Source: Xylona heveae TC161 (taxonomy: Eukaryota; Ascomycota; Xylonomycetes; Xylonales; Xylonaceae). Taken from it: a stretch of 64,000 bases of DNA. Within the stretch, counting starts at the first letter, position 1. Each line of letters begins with the position of its first letter. Location: the NCBI RefSeq assembly GCF_001619985.1, contig NW_017264200.1, positions 1,240,001 to 1,304,000 on the forward strand, in the 5' to 3' direction. Below, piece after piece: positions 33,366 to 44,981 of this stretch. Made by a program: the position numbers and the translations under genes. The notes beneath the pieces were generated by a model. The model saw only the letters and a list, made by a program, of their open reading frames with translations. It searched no databases and was not told the origin of the DNA.

Positions 33366-33769
33366 TAAACACTTCTAAGCTTTGCTTTTTGGTGCATTCA
33401 GTGTAATTTCCTGAATTCTTGTACAGTATGAGTGTAAACAGATTCTCCACTCGAGCTTCCTCGATAACCCTAGCATTAGATATCCCAAAACAGTATTTTA
33501 TATATATATAAAGTTTCTCTTCTCTCTATAATTAACTCCTTATTATAAATTATATTTTTATATCCAACTATTAAAGTTGAGAATCTTTTTCTTTCCTTTT
33601 CTTCTCTTCTATTTTCACATTTCACATGCGTTTAGAAAGACATGGATTTAGATAAGATTGATCTGATGCAGATAAGATAAGATTTCGATGTTGGTGACGA
33701 ATATCGCGAGTTACACTTCAAACATTTTAAACAGTTGTCAGTGACTGCATATCGCTAGGGGCGTGGCTG
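33366..33769. promoter_or_regulatory. AT-rich spacer and promoter of the Cyc2-like gene
   Basis: It contains a TATATATA stretch near 33500, a T/C-rich tract near 33590, and three GATAAG words close to the downstream start codon. Confidence 0.5.
33651..33681. promoter_or_regulatory. Three clustered GATAAG elements
   Basis: GATAAG occurs at 33651, 33671 and 33676, about 90-120 bp upstream of the Cyc2-like ATG. Fungal GATA factors (AreA/AreB for nitrogen, SreA for iron) bind HGATAR-type sites, and clustered sites bind best. Which factor acts here is not known. Confidence 0.5.
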
Positions 33770-34936
33770 ATGAGGAGCTTGATTCAATTTGGGCTGGTTA
33801 GGCCATCATTATATCGCAGTTGTTCTAGAGATGTGCGCATTGGACTGGCGGCGTCGCCATCTCGAGCACAATCGACCTCAACTCCTACTGGCGCACGCCG
33901 ACGATGGCCTGCCTACCTCGTCACTATTGCGACTGGCTTTGGCATCGGATCTGCATACAGGGTATTCTTTGGAGTAGGATCTGATGGAGTAAATCCTGAA
34001 ACGTTTACCCCTTTTTCATTGACTGGGAGAGAATCCGTTTCGCCAACGAGCAGTATCTTTACCCTGACGCCGGCTTCATCACGAACGAATGAAAACGATC
34101 ATCCATACGCGCAGTTATGGAAACAAGGCGTCTGGAGCGTTGAATTCAAGCAACCACAGCTCCAGATTGCCCGTTCTTACACGCCTCTGCCGCCGTCCCT
34201 TATTCCAAGTAGTCCGTCGGGGGACGGAGACCACGAACAGACATTACGCTTCCTAATACGCAGAGAGAAAAAGGGCGAAGTCTCCAACTATTTACATCGG
34301 ATCGGCCTTGGTACTTCTATTGATGTCCGAGGACCTAAACTGGAATTTACTCTTCCATCTACGACAGATGACGTGGTCTTCATTGCCGGAGGCACAGGTA
34401 TTGCTCCTGCTCTGCAGGTAGCTCGGGCGCTGTTTTCAAGAAGCACTACAGAGAACGGCTCTTTGCCCCGCTTGCATATACTCTGGGCAAACAGAAGGAG
34501 AGAGGATGTTGTGGGAGGCGTCAGCGACACTAAATCTCCTCCGAAAAAGGCGTCTTGGATACCTTGGCGATCTCCTCCTAGCAAGGAGGATCCCGAAGCT
34601 TCAGCTGCGGATTCTAACAGAAGCTACCTAGTCCAGGAGCTTGAAGAACTCAAGAAGGGGCATCCAAAACAAGTCAAAGTCGATTACTTTGTTGACGAGG
34701 AAGGCACATATGTCGGTCCGGATAATGTGTCTGCTGCCCTCGCATCAAAAGAAAGCGCAGTCGATGTTGCAGCAGCCACCTCGAAGAGAAAACTGATCTT
34801 AGTATCAGGACCAGAGGGGTTTATCAATGCCTTGGCCGGACCCAAATTATGGGAAGGTGGACGAGAAGTTCAAGGACCTCTCGCCGGTCTACTGTCGAGT
34901 TTACCTATATCAGACTGGCGTGTCTGGAAACTCTAG
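33770..34936 (+). CDS. CYC2: Cyc2-like mitochondrial FAD oxidoreductase
   Basis: An intronless frame encodes 388 residues. An Arg/Ser-rich presequence is followed by one hydrophobic segment (YLVTIATGFGIGSAYRVF, about 49-66), as in the inner-membrane-anchored Cyc2. Next come a ferredoxin-reductase FAD domain with RSYTPLPP (135-142, FAD-binding RxYT) and an NAD-binding domain starting FIAGGTGIAPALQVARALF (204-222). Yeast Cyc2 is a flavoprotein that supports haem attachment to cytochrome c in the intermembrane space. A polar insert with SPPKKASWIPW around 265 separates two strands of the NAD domain. Other cytochrome-b5-reductase-like proteins are possible, but the anchor plus the spacing of motifs favours Cyc2. 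Confidence 0.82.
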   Translation: MRSLIQFGLVRPSLYRSCSRDVRIGLAASPSRAQSTSTPTGARRRWPAYLVTIATGFGIGSAYRVFFGVGSDGVNPETFTPFSLTGRESVSPTSSIFTLTPASSRTNENDHPYAQLWKQGVWSVEFKQPQLQIARSYTPLPPSLIPSSPSGDGDHEQTLRFLIRREKKGEVSNYLHRIGLGTSIDVRGPKLEFTLPSTTDDVVFIAGGTGIAPALQVARALFSRSTTENGSLPRLHILWANRRREDVVGGVSDTKSPPKKASWIPWRSPPSKEDPEASAADSNRSYLVQELEELKKGHPKQVKVDYFVDEEGTYVGPDNVSAALASKESAVDVAAATSKRKLILVSGPEGFINALAGPKLWEGGREVQGPLAGLLSSLPISDWRVWKL

Positions 34937-35957
34937 CATCCTGCTCGTCGCCCCAGTTTCTTCGGATGATGAATCTCCGCAGTAGCCACCTCTTTTATTA
35001 GCATTATCATTTTGTCGAGGAAATGGCAAATCTCAACTATTTCCAACCTGTAAATACCCAATACTTGCAAAGCATCTATAGATTACCTGTCAGCAATATT
35101 TCATACGTACGCTTTGTATATGCATGCTTTATATAGTGTGAAGCCAAGCTATATCTGTACGGCAAATTGATTATTTGCATGCGAACGCTTGACTAGTCAA
35201 GATAAGGGCATCGAGGGTTGGACTGACTGAACGATCTGTACGCACAGTAAACGTTTCTTTGCCGCCGTAGGAGTCGAGCGAATTGTCGGCTGACAGACCC
35301 ACAGAGTCACCTTTTCGTATGGTAACTCTCCCATGGATCGACTGTCAATATCTGGAGAGCCGCTTTCGATGGTTGTATTTCTGGGATTGTTGATTTCAGT
35401 TTTATATGAAGCAAAAAAAGTATTGTCTCCAACTCTCTTAAGCCATATCGTAGTAGCTAATAGAACTATTAGCAAAGGAACGTTTATTTATTTAATTATT
35501 TTTGAACTCAAGAGCGATTTAGTATTTTCGAGGAAATAGACACATAATTATGTCTCCTTTCAGCTTGTGTTAAACTTACTAAGAAGTTTTATACTAATAT
35601 TAAATTTTTTAAATGCATGGGAATTTCAATTATATCAGTTATTGTCCAGGCTACCAATTTATCAGTTGCGTTCACTTTTTGAATATCTTGGCTAGTATTG
35701 TATAAAGCGTGGTGTTTTCAGATATCAATCGCTAGACATATGACGGAAAAGTACTAGATCATACTTAAGAGGGAAAGTGTAAGAAATGGGACATTGACGT
35801 GCAAAAACGTCATCCTTTAAATTATATTGAATGATATGAACATTGTCAAGATTACATTGGTTTATAATATATCAATTTCAAAAGAGAGTAACCTCTGGGG
35901 TTCCAATATAACTAACGGTGAACACTTTCCTTTCTCCAAACATTCTTATCGATAAGC
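34937..35957. other. AT-rich intergenic region
   Basis: About 1 kb; the stretch 35380-35900 is conspicuously AT-rich compared with both neighbours. No gene is recognised. A 92-codon minus-strand frame (35197-35475) has no domain and was not accepted. Confidence 0.5.
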
Positions 35958-37353
35958 ATGCCTTCGGCAATTGTTACGGGAGCTACAGGTATGACATCGT
36001 TGCTCGTTTCCCCCAACACACGAAAGCTGATACGATGGTTATAAGGAATCCTGGGGCGAGAGATTGTGTTCGCCCTTGGAAAAGATCCTCAAAAATGGCA
36101 AACTGTTTATGCGCTTTCTAGAAGCCAGAAAGAAGACTACCCGTCCAACGTTCAGCATGGTCGGATTGATCTGCAAGCGGGGCCGCAGGAGCTTGCCAAG
36201 CAGCTCCAAGGCATAGAGGCGGAGTATTTGTTCTTCACTGCCTACCTCCAAAAGGATTCTGAGCAGGAGAATTGGGACACAAATGGTAGGTATTATCAGA
36301 CTTGTTACATTAAGGTCAAGGATTCTTGCTGATATTGTGGCACTTCAGGGGCGATGCTCGAGAACTTCCTTGAAGCCCTGTCCATGACTGGTGCAGAGAA
36401 GAAACTGAAACGAGTTATTCTGACCACCGGGGCTAAACAATATGGCCTTCACCTGGGCCCTGCTAAAAATCCCATGGAAGAATCGGACCCAGAAGTCAAA
36501 GGATCAGGCCGACCACCGAACTTCTATTATCGACAGCAAGAAGCATTGAGGACAAAGTCGAAAGGTAAAGGGTGGGACTGGGTCGTGACGTATCCCAATG
36601 TTGTTATTGGAGTGGCAAAGGGTGCGTAAATATTCTACAGAAAAGTTTGGCTTTGTTTTGTGAAACAAAGACTCACTGGCTCACCTTCGCTGGACAGGTA
36701 ATTTTATGAACTTTGCCACCGCACTTGGCATATATGCCACAGTAACCAAAGAACTCAAAGAGCCTTTTATTTTCCCCGGTAATCCGGATCTCTACACGGG
36801 ATTTGACTGCTTCACCTATTCTCAACTGCATGCGCAATTCTGCCTCTGGGCAGCACTCGAACCTAAATGCGCCAATGAGAACTTTAACGTGGTGAACGGT
36901 GACGTGCAGTCATGGCAAACGCTGTGGCCAAAAGTTGCGACGAAGTTTGGCGTGCATATTCCTGCAAAACAATTCAGCTTGAAAGCAGGCGTGGAAAATG
37001 AAGTGGAGTTGATTGAGAGACCCCCTATTGCTGATCAAGCGGCCGAGATGGGCATCGTCGATCGCATCTACCGTGGAAAACTGATAATGAAGGTTGACTT
37101 GACGAAATGGGCGCAGAGACCCGAGGTGAAGAAAGCCTGGGATACGGTTGTCGCACGGCACGGACTCGACAAGGACGCTTTTGACAAGGCAACATGGCTC
37201 TTCCTCAATTTCGTCTTGGGTAAGAATTCTGATGTGGTTATCAACATGACAAAGGCGAGGAAACTTGGCTGGACTGGTTATTATGATACTTGGGATTCAT
37301 TATCTGAGAGTTTGGATGATTTGGCTGATGAAAAGATCTTGCCAAAGTTTTAG
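35958..37353 (+). CDS. PRISE-type short-chain reductase (progesterone 5-beta-reductase/iridoid synthase-like)
   Basis: Four exons (35958-35988, 36046-36285, 36349-36621, 36698-37353; introns 57, 63 and 76 nt) give 399 residues. The 31-nt first exon ends inside the Rossmann loop, and splicing creates VTGATGILGREIV (residues 6-18). NAD(P)-domain features continue with YALSR and the conserved VILTTGAKQYG. The substrate region holds GRPPNFYYRQQEAL, whose tyrosine matches the catalytic Tyr of PRISE enzymes, then WDWVVTYPNVVIGVAKGN. In plants these enzymes reduce activated C=C bonds (1,4-enone reduction). In fungi homologues occur widely, some inside metabolite clusters; the substrate here is unknown. 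The exon phases all match, which supports the model. Confidence 0.88.
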
Positions 37354-38471
37354 CTGGTCTAATATGGACCGCTTAGACCATTAATAGTGAGGTAGTAATA
37401 ATTAATTCTTTCATGAAATACTCATGCAGCATTACGGGTTCTTCATCCGAACAAGATTGTATCGGCTGGAAGATTTGGTGGAAAATGGTGCTTAAAATGG
37501 CCTGACAGATATTCAAGTCCAGTTTATGCCCTACAATGCATCTATCATTGTAGTGCATTTCCTGCTTCTTCTATTGTTATCAACTCATTACCAACTGGCA
37601 TAACCAGACGATCAGTTCTCATACTACACATGCTTACTCTCCACGCCCTGCCCTCTTCACTCGTACATTGAACGGTATTCATCCACAATCACCACCTCAG
37701 GACTGGCTATACTTCTTGGGCATAATATGATATGTGGAAATCATACCAGCTCTGCTACGCTGCCCTACATCCATGTTCTGCTGTATTCCATTATTTGCGG
37801 CTTTGCACCATCACGCTGTCTTTCTGTTGCGCTGCCATGCTATTGTCAGCTTGCAAACAATGGGCCCCGAATCCCCGAATCCCGAGTCGCAAATCCCGAG
37901 CTTAACCAACAGTGACGGCAGTGTACCGCAAGGTGTACAACCATATCCAATCAATCAAATCGTCAATTATATATAGCTGTATAAGTAATCACAATATCTG
38001 CTTAATAAACAATATAACGCAATACCTTTGATCCTGTAAATCCACATATTTCGATAACGACCAGACGTAAACCGTCATTAAGTACGTGTTGATGTGAGGA
38101 TGTACGGAGTACGGCGGGTATATAAACCCTATCACGCCCTACAGACATCGCTTCTTGCCATCTTATTTATATCCACCACGCAGCCACGTTGTTCATAAGG
38201 ATTATATCACAAATATATACGGCTGCGATCTATCGAGAATTAGTTATTGTCTGCAGCAAGGCCAACCGTCGGCAGTCTCTTTTACACTAATTACACAACA
38301 GCATCAGGCTGGCAGGGCAGTTCCGCAAACGGATTACATCTAAAGTCACCCGCCAAGTCAAATACCTATTCATTAGCACTCTAATCGTCAATACGCGTCA
38401 CTAATCATCAATTCATCTTGAAGAGTTAAAAAAGAGCTAAAAACAAAAAGTGAATAAGAGAGAACGAAAAG
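37354..38471. other. Intergenic region with a short inverted repeat
   Basis: It holds an 8-bp inverted repeat at 37531-37553 (CTACAATG and CATTGTAG around a 7-nt loop) and TACGGAGTA at 38103. No gene is recognisable. Confidence 0.5.
38103..38111. repeat. Intergenic TACGGAGTA 9-mer
   Basis: Fourth perfect copy, about 370 bp upstream of the quinone-reductase-like start. Confidence 0.7.
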
Positions 38472-40594
38472 ATGAAGAACCTCATTGTGATATCCGAACC
38501 GCCGCACTTGGAAACTAAATTGGAGGACATTGATCCGCCGTACGTATGAGTCTGTTGTCTACTATTCAGCACATCATATGTTCCCACGCATTTGATGTTC
38601 AAATTACTTTTTCCCACAGTTTTCTCTTTCCTACGTAATATGACATGGTGATTCAAGAGGACAGAAAGAGAATGAGAGAAGATAAAGAAGAAGTGGGAGA
38701 TGCATACGTTACAAGCACACACGAGTTCGCAGACCCTTATCTAAGCTCGGAGAGAAAGAGGATATTCCTTCTGCTAATTCGAATCTGCTGATTCGAAAGC
38801 CCATGCAAAACCGAAAGATTATGGCTAACTAGTATAGAACATGCAATGACGACCAAGTCATTATCAAAGTGGCCGTGGCCGGAGCAAATCCTAAAGACTG
38901 GAAACATCCCGCTCCTAACTATTTTGTATAGTACCGTTTCTTTTCTTCCCCTTTTCTTTTACTTTTTATTTTTGACTTTATCTCGGCTTCGTGCTTTTGA
39001 TTATCTTGGATTCTGTGTCTCCTGTGTTCCACAATCCCCATTGTGTCTCATTTTTTCCTAATATGAGTACCTGCGTGGAGTATCTTTTTGCACATAAAAG
39101 GCCTATTGACATGCAGCTGGAGAACCAAAACGTCAACTTCAGGAAGAAGAAAAAAACACATACATATGCAGTAGAGAAATCATTCTGACTAAACGGCAAA
39201 AGAACGTCCAACTCAACCAAGGCGACGACGCAGCAGGAACCATCCACGCCACCGGCAAAAACGTCAGCGGGTTCCGCATCGGCGACCGCGTCGCGGGGTT
39301 CCATCAAATGGACACCTTGGGGGAAACATATGCCGAATACACCGTCGTGAGCAAGGACACGGTCTTCCGCATCCCGGACCACGTCAGCTTTGAAGAAGCC
39401 GCGACCATTCCACTCGCAGCGTACACCGCTGCCGTCGGACTCTTTCGACTACTCAAGCTTCCGCAGCCGTGGGAGGATGTCCTAGACGAGACGGCGTCAC
39501 TCCAAGGACAAGGCGGAGGAAGGGAAAAAGGACAAAAAGCCAGTTCCTCAAAAATTCCACTGATCATCAACGGCGCATCCACATCCGTCGGCTCATTCGC
39601 CATCAAGCTCGCAAAGCTCCACCCGTCCATCTCGCCCATCATCGCCGTCGCAGGGGCGTCTTCAGACTATGTCAAAACGCAGCTGCTAGGCGGCGAACGA
39701 GACGCGGTGGTGCTCGATTACCGCAGCGCGACGATCAGAGAGGACATTGTCGCCGCCGTGGCTAACGCGACGGGAGCGAGCGGCGCGACAGGCCACACAA
39801 CGAATAAAGTGCGGCATGTGTTTGACGCGAGCAACTCGACTGCGAGTACAGACTATCTCTCGTCCGTCCTGGAACCGGGCGTGGGGAGATATGTGTGCAC
39901 GACGGGCATCACAGAGGCGCAGAAGGCGAATTTGACTGTATGCCCCCTCCCCCCCTTAGTTCCTCCCAAAGTTTCAAGTTGTCCCTTTCCCTCCACCCAC
40001 GCCGTTCCCCCTTCCCCTCAAGTTTCAAGGGGAAAAAAGAGAAAGAAAAAAAGGGGGGAGCTGGAACCACGAATCGTGATATAAGTAAGAAAGACAAGTG
40101 ACAAAAGAACAACAGTAACATAAAGAAAATAGGCAAAGAAACTCGCACTGGCGAGACAAATCTGGGTAGGCTGCGTGCATGAAGACAAGGAATTCGGGGC
40201 TCGCGATTTTGGCTACGTCTGGGCAAACATGTTCGCAAAACTATTGCAGCAAAAGCGATTCTCGGGCCATCCGTACGAGGTCGTGCCGCAGGGATTACAC
40301 GGCGTGGAGGGGGCATTGAAGCAGTTGATGAATCGGACGAGTGGGCGTGGTAATGCCAAGTTTGTGTTTAGGTGAGTTTTTTTTATGATTTATGTTTTTA
40401 TGTTTTTATTATTTTATGATTTATGTTTTATGTTTTTCTTTTCCTTTTCTTGTCCCGTTTCATTTCATACAATTACCATGGAGGTGGGGGGCCGGGGGGA
40501 GGGAAATGAAGAAAGTAAAACGAAAAAGAAAATGAAATGGTATTAATGGGATATAAAAACCGTGTCTAGGATCGCCGATACGCCAGGACTTTGA
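38472..40594 (+). CDS. Zinc-independent MDR-family enoyl/quinone reductase-like protein
   Basis: Five exons (38472-38539, 38838-38925, 39203-39937, 40133-40371, 40570-40594) give 384 residues. Introns are unusually long for the window (298, 277, 195 and 198 nt). The first junction is ambiguous: donor GTATGA at 38544 with an acceptor at 38832 is also in frame and would add YYR. Visible family features are IVISEPPHLETK, VIIKVAVAGANPKDWK, GDDAAGTIHATG, FRIGDRVAGF, FEEAATIPLAAYTAAVGLF and the coenzyme loop INGASTSVGSFAIKLAK. The catalytic-zinc cysteine is absent, as expected for quinone/trans-enoyl reductases. A Gly/Gln/Lys-rich linker (QGQGGGREKGQKASSSK) sits before the Rossmann domain. The last exon is only 25 nt and supplies RIADTPGL. 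Substrate unknown. Confidence 0.82.
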
Positions 40595-40969
40595 AGAAAA
40601 AAGAGAGAAGGGGAAAAAAAAAGATAGAGGACCGGAATGAAATCGATACGGTGTGAAGGTAGGTAGTGCGAGATAATATGGTACAAGTCTATGCGAAAAA
40701 AGAAAGGGCGAGATTGATAAGTATAGGGGACGGTGCTAGCAGCTGGTGGGGTGGAGTGTATTGTGATGAAAAGTGATGGTTTACCAAGACGGAATATATA
40801 CGGTACCTAAAATTCAAACGGGTACAAGGCAAATTATCATCCACAGGAATGAAATGCGAAAATTGTATCTTCATTTACGCCAAAAACCAATTGTTAGCTC
40901 TGTGGTGGGTATAGAGCCTCGTCACTCTCCACATCGATTGATTGATTGAGCCTGCTAGTCATGAGATTT
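40595..40969. other. Convergent intergenic spacer
   Basis: 3' flanks of the reductase-like and ApsA-like genes; purine-rich at the left end. Nothing else seen. Confidence 0.5.
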
Positions 40970-43900
40970 TTAGAATTCCTGAAAAGGATCTGGTAGACCA
41001 CTATCTCGATGAAGGTCAGGAAGCTGAAAATCTGCGTATCCCAGGCCCTCCCTTGTTCTTCGTAGGTGGCCGCGGCGGAAACTAGCTGAGACCATGTCGT
41101 CCTGTGTACCGCCGCCACGCGGAGGTTCTCCCGTTGTGCTTTCGACAAATGCTTCCATTCGCACGGTTCCTATTGCTTCGAAAAAGTTTCTCCCGGCTAC
41201 ATCGCCTCCCTCGGAAACCTTTTCGCCGTAAAGACTCGGCCCGCTCGTGGCAAAGGAGGGCGCTCTTTGCACTTCCGAAGAGGACGTTGTGGTCCTGATG
41301 CTTTGGGCCGAGGTGATGCTTGGATTATATGAGAAGCTGCGGAACGGTGCCGAAGGAGGAGGAGGTAAACGCGGTCCGGTGGTGCTCCGCTTCCTACCGT
41401 GCTTTGAGACCCGTGGCACTGCAGGGGGAGATGCAGCATCCAGAGAAGGCTCATTCACGGCAGTCGTCGTCTCTGCTTCTGACTCCTGGATCGGCATTGG
41501 GTGCGGGGCTCGGTTGCGTGCAGCCGCCGGGAGCGCTGGCCGGGCTTTGCTTTTTGCGATTCGGATGGAGTCGCGGATTGGATTACGACGAAGTGTGGCC
41601 GCTGGGGGCTTTTGAGGGACAGGGATTTCTTGCTTGGGAATTGGCGGCGGTGGAATACGCGCAATCTCGTTGCCAGTTTGGCTTGCATGGCTGAGAAACG
41701 ACAGCGCCGTGAGCCAGACGTAATGACGTTCCTTTGACACGGCCGTAAATTTCAATGCGCGGGCAGGTGTGAGGATGAGAATCGAGCGATTGAACAAGTG
41801 ATCCGTTCCAGCATCCTTGGGAGCGGGGGAGTCGTCCTTGACGTCGAGAACTGATTGAATGACCACTGCAACGATTTCGTTAAAAGCGGAAACAAAAAAA
41901 GGAAGAAGAGCAAGAGGCAGGTTAAGAGATCTTACATTTTCGACCACTCTTTCCCATCAGGGCTGCGCCAGACACTGGTTGTTTGCTGCTCCACATCACG
42001 GAGCGCTCATACGGCGCCAGCCACACCCAACGCTTATGTCTCACCCCATTGTGCGCATCACCACCTCGCCCATCAGCCCCCGCGGAAGATGTGTCTGCAA
42101 CGCCAAAGGACTTTCTTCTCCGAACGTATTTCCACATCCATTCACCCACCATGGTTTGTGCAATGGCGTCAACCACGCCCGTTTGCTGGTTAGAACTTGG
42201 CACAGAGCTTTGAGCAGTGGTCAAAGTGTGATTCGATGGTTGTCGCCGATGCAAAGGCCGATGCGTGCCTTTGCTTGCTTTGCCAGGATAAGTGACCTCA
42301 TCGTTTGGCAATGGTGGCAGATCAAGGCTGTCTGAAGCCGCGGAAGGAGACGAAAATGCCGGAGCAGATAAGCCGAAAGGTTGCTTTTCTTGTTCTGTCT
42401 CCTGTATAGCTGCCACCAACCTCATTTTCCTCAAATTATTTCTGGTCAATCCGGTTGTCTCCCCATCATTATTCTGCAGGGAAGCAAGAAAGTGATGGTC
42501 ATGGCGTGGCGTCGGACTCGAGCGATCGCTGAGACTGGAAGTTTTTCTAGAACTCGATCTTACAGGGACCGGGATCGGAGGAGCATGTTCCTTGGCACTC
42601 TGAAGGCCAACATTATCACCGCTTCTTGTACTGCCCTCGGCTCTGGCGTCCTTTGGTGAACGCAAGAACATCCTGCTGGATGCAATCCTCGATCGCCTAG
42701 GAATCTTCGGCCGCGCCGTCAGCCCCGAGTTCTGCAGAGAATCGGTTGCCCCTGAATTGTGCGATTTTTCATCGAGGGGCCCCCGATGTACTGCCGATAT
42801 ATCCGCCTTGATGAAAGAGGGTAGGGTATCGGGCGACCCTTTTTCGTTGTGGCTCCCTGTTCCTTTTTTCAGCACATTCAAACTGGGACGATTAGCTCTC
42901 GAATAATGCATCGGAGGTGAGAGGGCAGTTGCGAATTCGTCGTCGCTGGACTCAATATCGGAGAAGTCAAAAACTTCATCCGAGCTCGGCGGGTCAAAAC
43001 CAGCAAATAAACTGCTGGAGCGAAAAGGAAGTTTTGGACCATGCAGATTGTCATTGTCAAGTGGACCACTGTCATTGTTTCCAGGATAGATGTCATGTCT
43101 ATAGCGTGGTAAGGGAGGAGGAGAGGACGTCAAGGTACTGCTGGATAAATGTTTGAGGCTCTTTTTGACGGTGTCTGCCGGTGCGTGACCAGGTACAGGG
43201 GTGAACGAGCTTCTGGAGTTCCTTTCTTCAGATCTTGGTGTCGGTGGAATAGATGAAATAGCAGAAGGCAGAAGATGGGGTGGAAGCTTTATTCGGCCGT
43301 CCAGTACTCGTATGATGTCTGTCTGGGCGTAGGACGAGGTGTAAGAAGAAGAAATTGGCGCGTTCTCAGCCTGACAACCAAAGCTCTTATACTGCGGTGG
43401 CAATATGCTCTCCTTGGGTGATGTGGGCGAAGACAGAGGGGGGTGCACAGCAATCGATGGGATGGATATAGGTGTCGGTGGCGGCTTTTGCTGATCGGTC
43501 TTTGCCAGAGTTTCCGTTTCCTCGGTCTGAATAGCGACAGACTCCACTTGGGATTTGGCATCTTCTATTCGTTCAAGCAGCAGTTCTTCCCATTGGATCG
43601 TTTGCGTTTGAGAGGATGTCATTGCCACTTGAGACGACTCTGTAGTTTGTGACGCAACAGATGCCATGGATGCAGGCGCGTATTTTGCAGAGTCATTTGC
43701 GGTTTCTTGCCCAGAGATGCCGTCTAAATGGTTATGTATTGGCCCATCTCCATCGGAAACTTGAACTCCAAATGATTCAGATGCGGGAAGAGGGGGAGAA
43801 GGCGGCGGTGAAACCTGAACGCTGGCGTCTCTGTAATTTGTATGAGATCCACGGCTCCTTTCGCCCTCTGCTGGCGGAGTCGGTGGGGCGTCATGACCAG

Positions 43901-44981
43901 TGTCAAAAGCAGGACGCGTTGGGCTCATGGGCTCTTTGCTCAGCGCAAGAGCTCTCATTGCACTTTCATCCTGGGTATACCATTGCCGAGAATCCCTCAG
44001 ACTCTTTGTGGGTGAAGGCATTAGATCTCCAGTTGCCTCTTCTTCATCACCCGAGAAGTTAAGTTCATCCGCCAGACTTAGCCCGCTAAGCTGGCTGCCT
44101 TCATTGGCATAGAGTGCAGTCGCTAAACTAAAGCGATTCGTATAGACTTTGTCTCCCAATTTGCTGCTCGCAGAACTAGTTGGCCGTTCATTGGCAGATT
44201 CTAGGGATCGGATGCTTTCTCTGTTGCGGGCTTGATCGATAGCCCGGTTCATCTTTGTAGAATGTCCATCCGCATCATGTTCGTCTCCTAAATAGGGTGA
44301 CTGATCATGGAGCTGTTGAGAATCTATTTCTTCGACCACCGCCTTTAGTCGTCCTTCGGCAATGTGTACTCTCTGCTCGAGCAAGCGCCTTTGTGCATCC
44401 CAACGGTCCTTGTCTTTCTCCCAGAGCTTTTGAGTCCTGTTTGCATCTTCTTCCTGGTGTTTTATCTTTTTCTGATAGGTGTCTAGACGCTTTTTAATCT
44501 CCGTAATGCTATCGTTTGCCTCATCCCGTTCCTTCACAAGTGTCTCCATTGCAGACGACGTGCCGCCTTCCAGAAGCTGCAGCTGACGTAGCAGTGATCG
44601 TTTCTCTTGAGCATTATGTGCAAGGTTGCCACTCATAGTATCATTTTCGATTTTGGACTGTTGCAGCGTAGTCTCTAGATTGTATATGAAATCGTTTTTG
44701 GATTCATTGTCACGTCGCAGAGATAATATTTCGGCCACGAGGGACGCATGCAGCGTGGGTGTAAATCGGCGCGGATCTAGGATAGATATTCGATCGTCTT
44801 TTGCTTCGATTGGCGATGCGACAATTGCTCTATTACTGGACAATCGCCGGCTCGATCGGAACTCGGGCGAAGGAGTTCTGACAATTGACGAACGCCGAGG
44901 CGTCTGATCAGATTCCTTTTCCAGACCCTCCTCATTTTGTAGGTCAGAAGCGAGGTGTCGTGCTGTCTTTTCATTATCCAT
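40970..44981 (-). CDS. apsA: ApsA/Num1-type cortical anchor protein with C-terminal PH domain
   Basis: Two exons, 44981-41936 and 41865-40970 (intron 41935-41866, donor GTAAGA), give 1,313 residues. An N-terminal block RISILDPRRFTPTLHASLV (64-82) leads into a coiled coil at about 80-250. A long disordered Ser/Pro-rich middle follows. The PH domain runs at about 946-1065 (GEWMWKYVRRRKSFG, RHKRWVWLAPYERSVMW, ILTPARALKFTA, HYVWLTALSFLSH); its second half is joined only by the intron. A polar Pro/Arg-rich tail closes the protein. Num1/ApsA proteins sit at the cell cortex through PH-lipid contacts and capture dynein for nuclear migration. A. nidulans ApsA is reported as about 183 kDa; this one is clearly shorter and lacks an obvious central repeat array. 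A paralogue of ApsA is therefore possible. Confidence 0.82.

Noticed and set aside
35197-35475. 92-codon minus-strand frame in the AT-rich spacer
   Set aside because: No domain, no splice partner and no likeness to a transposase that I could recognise.
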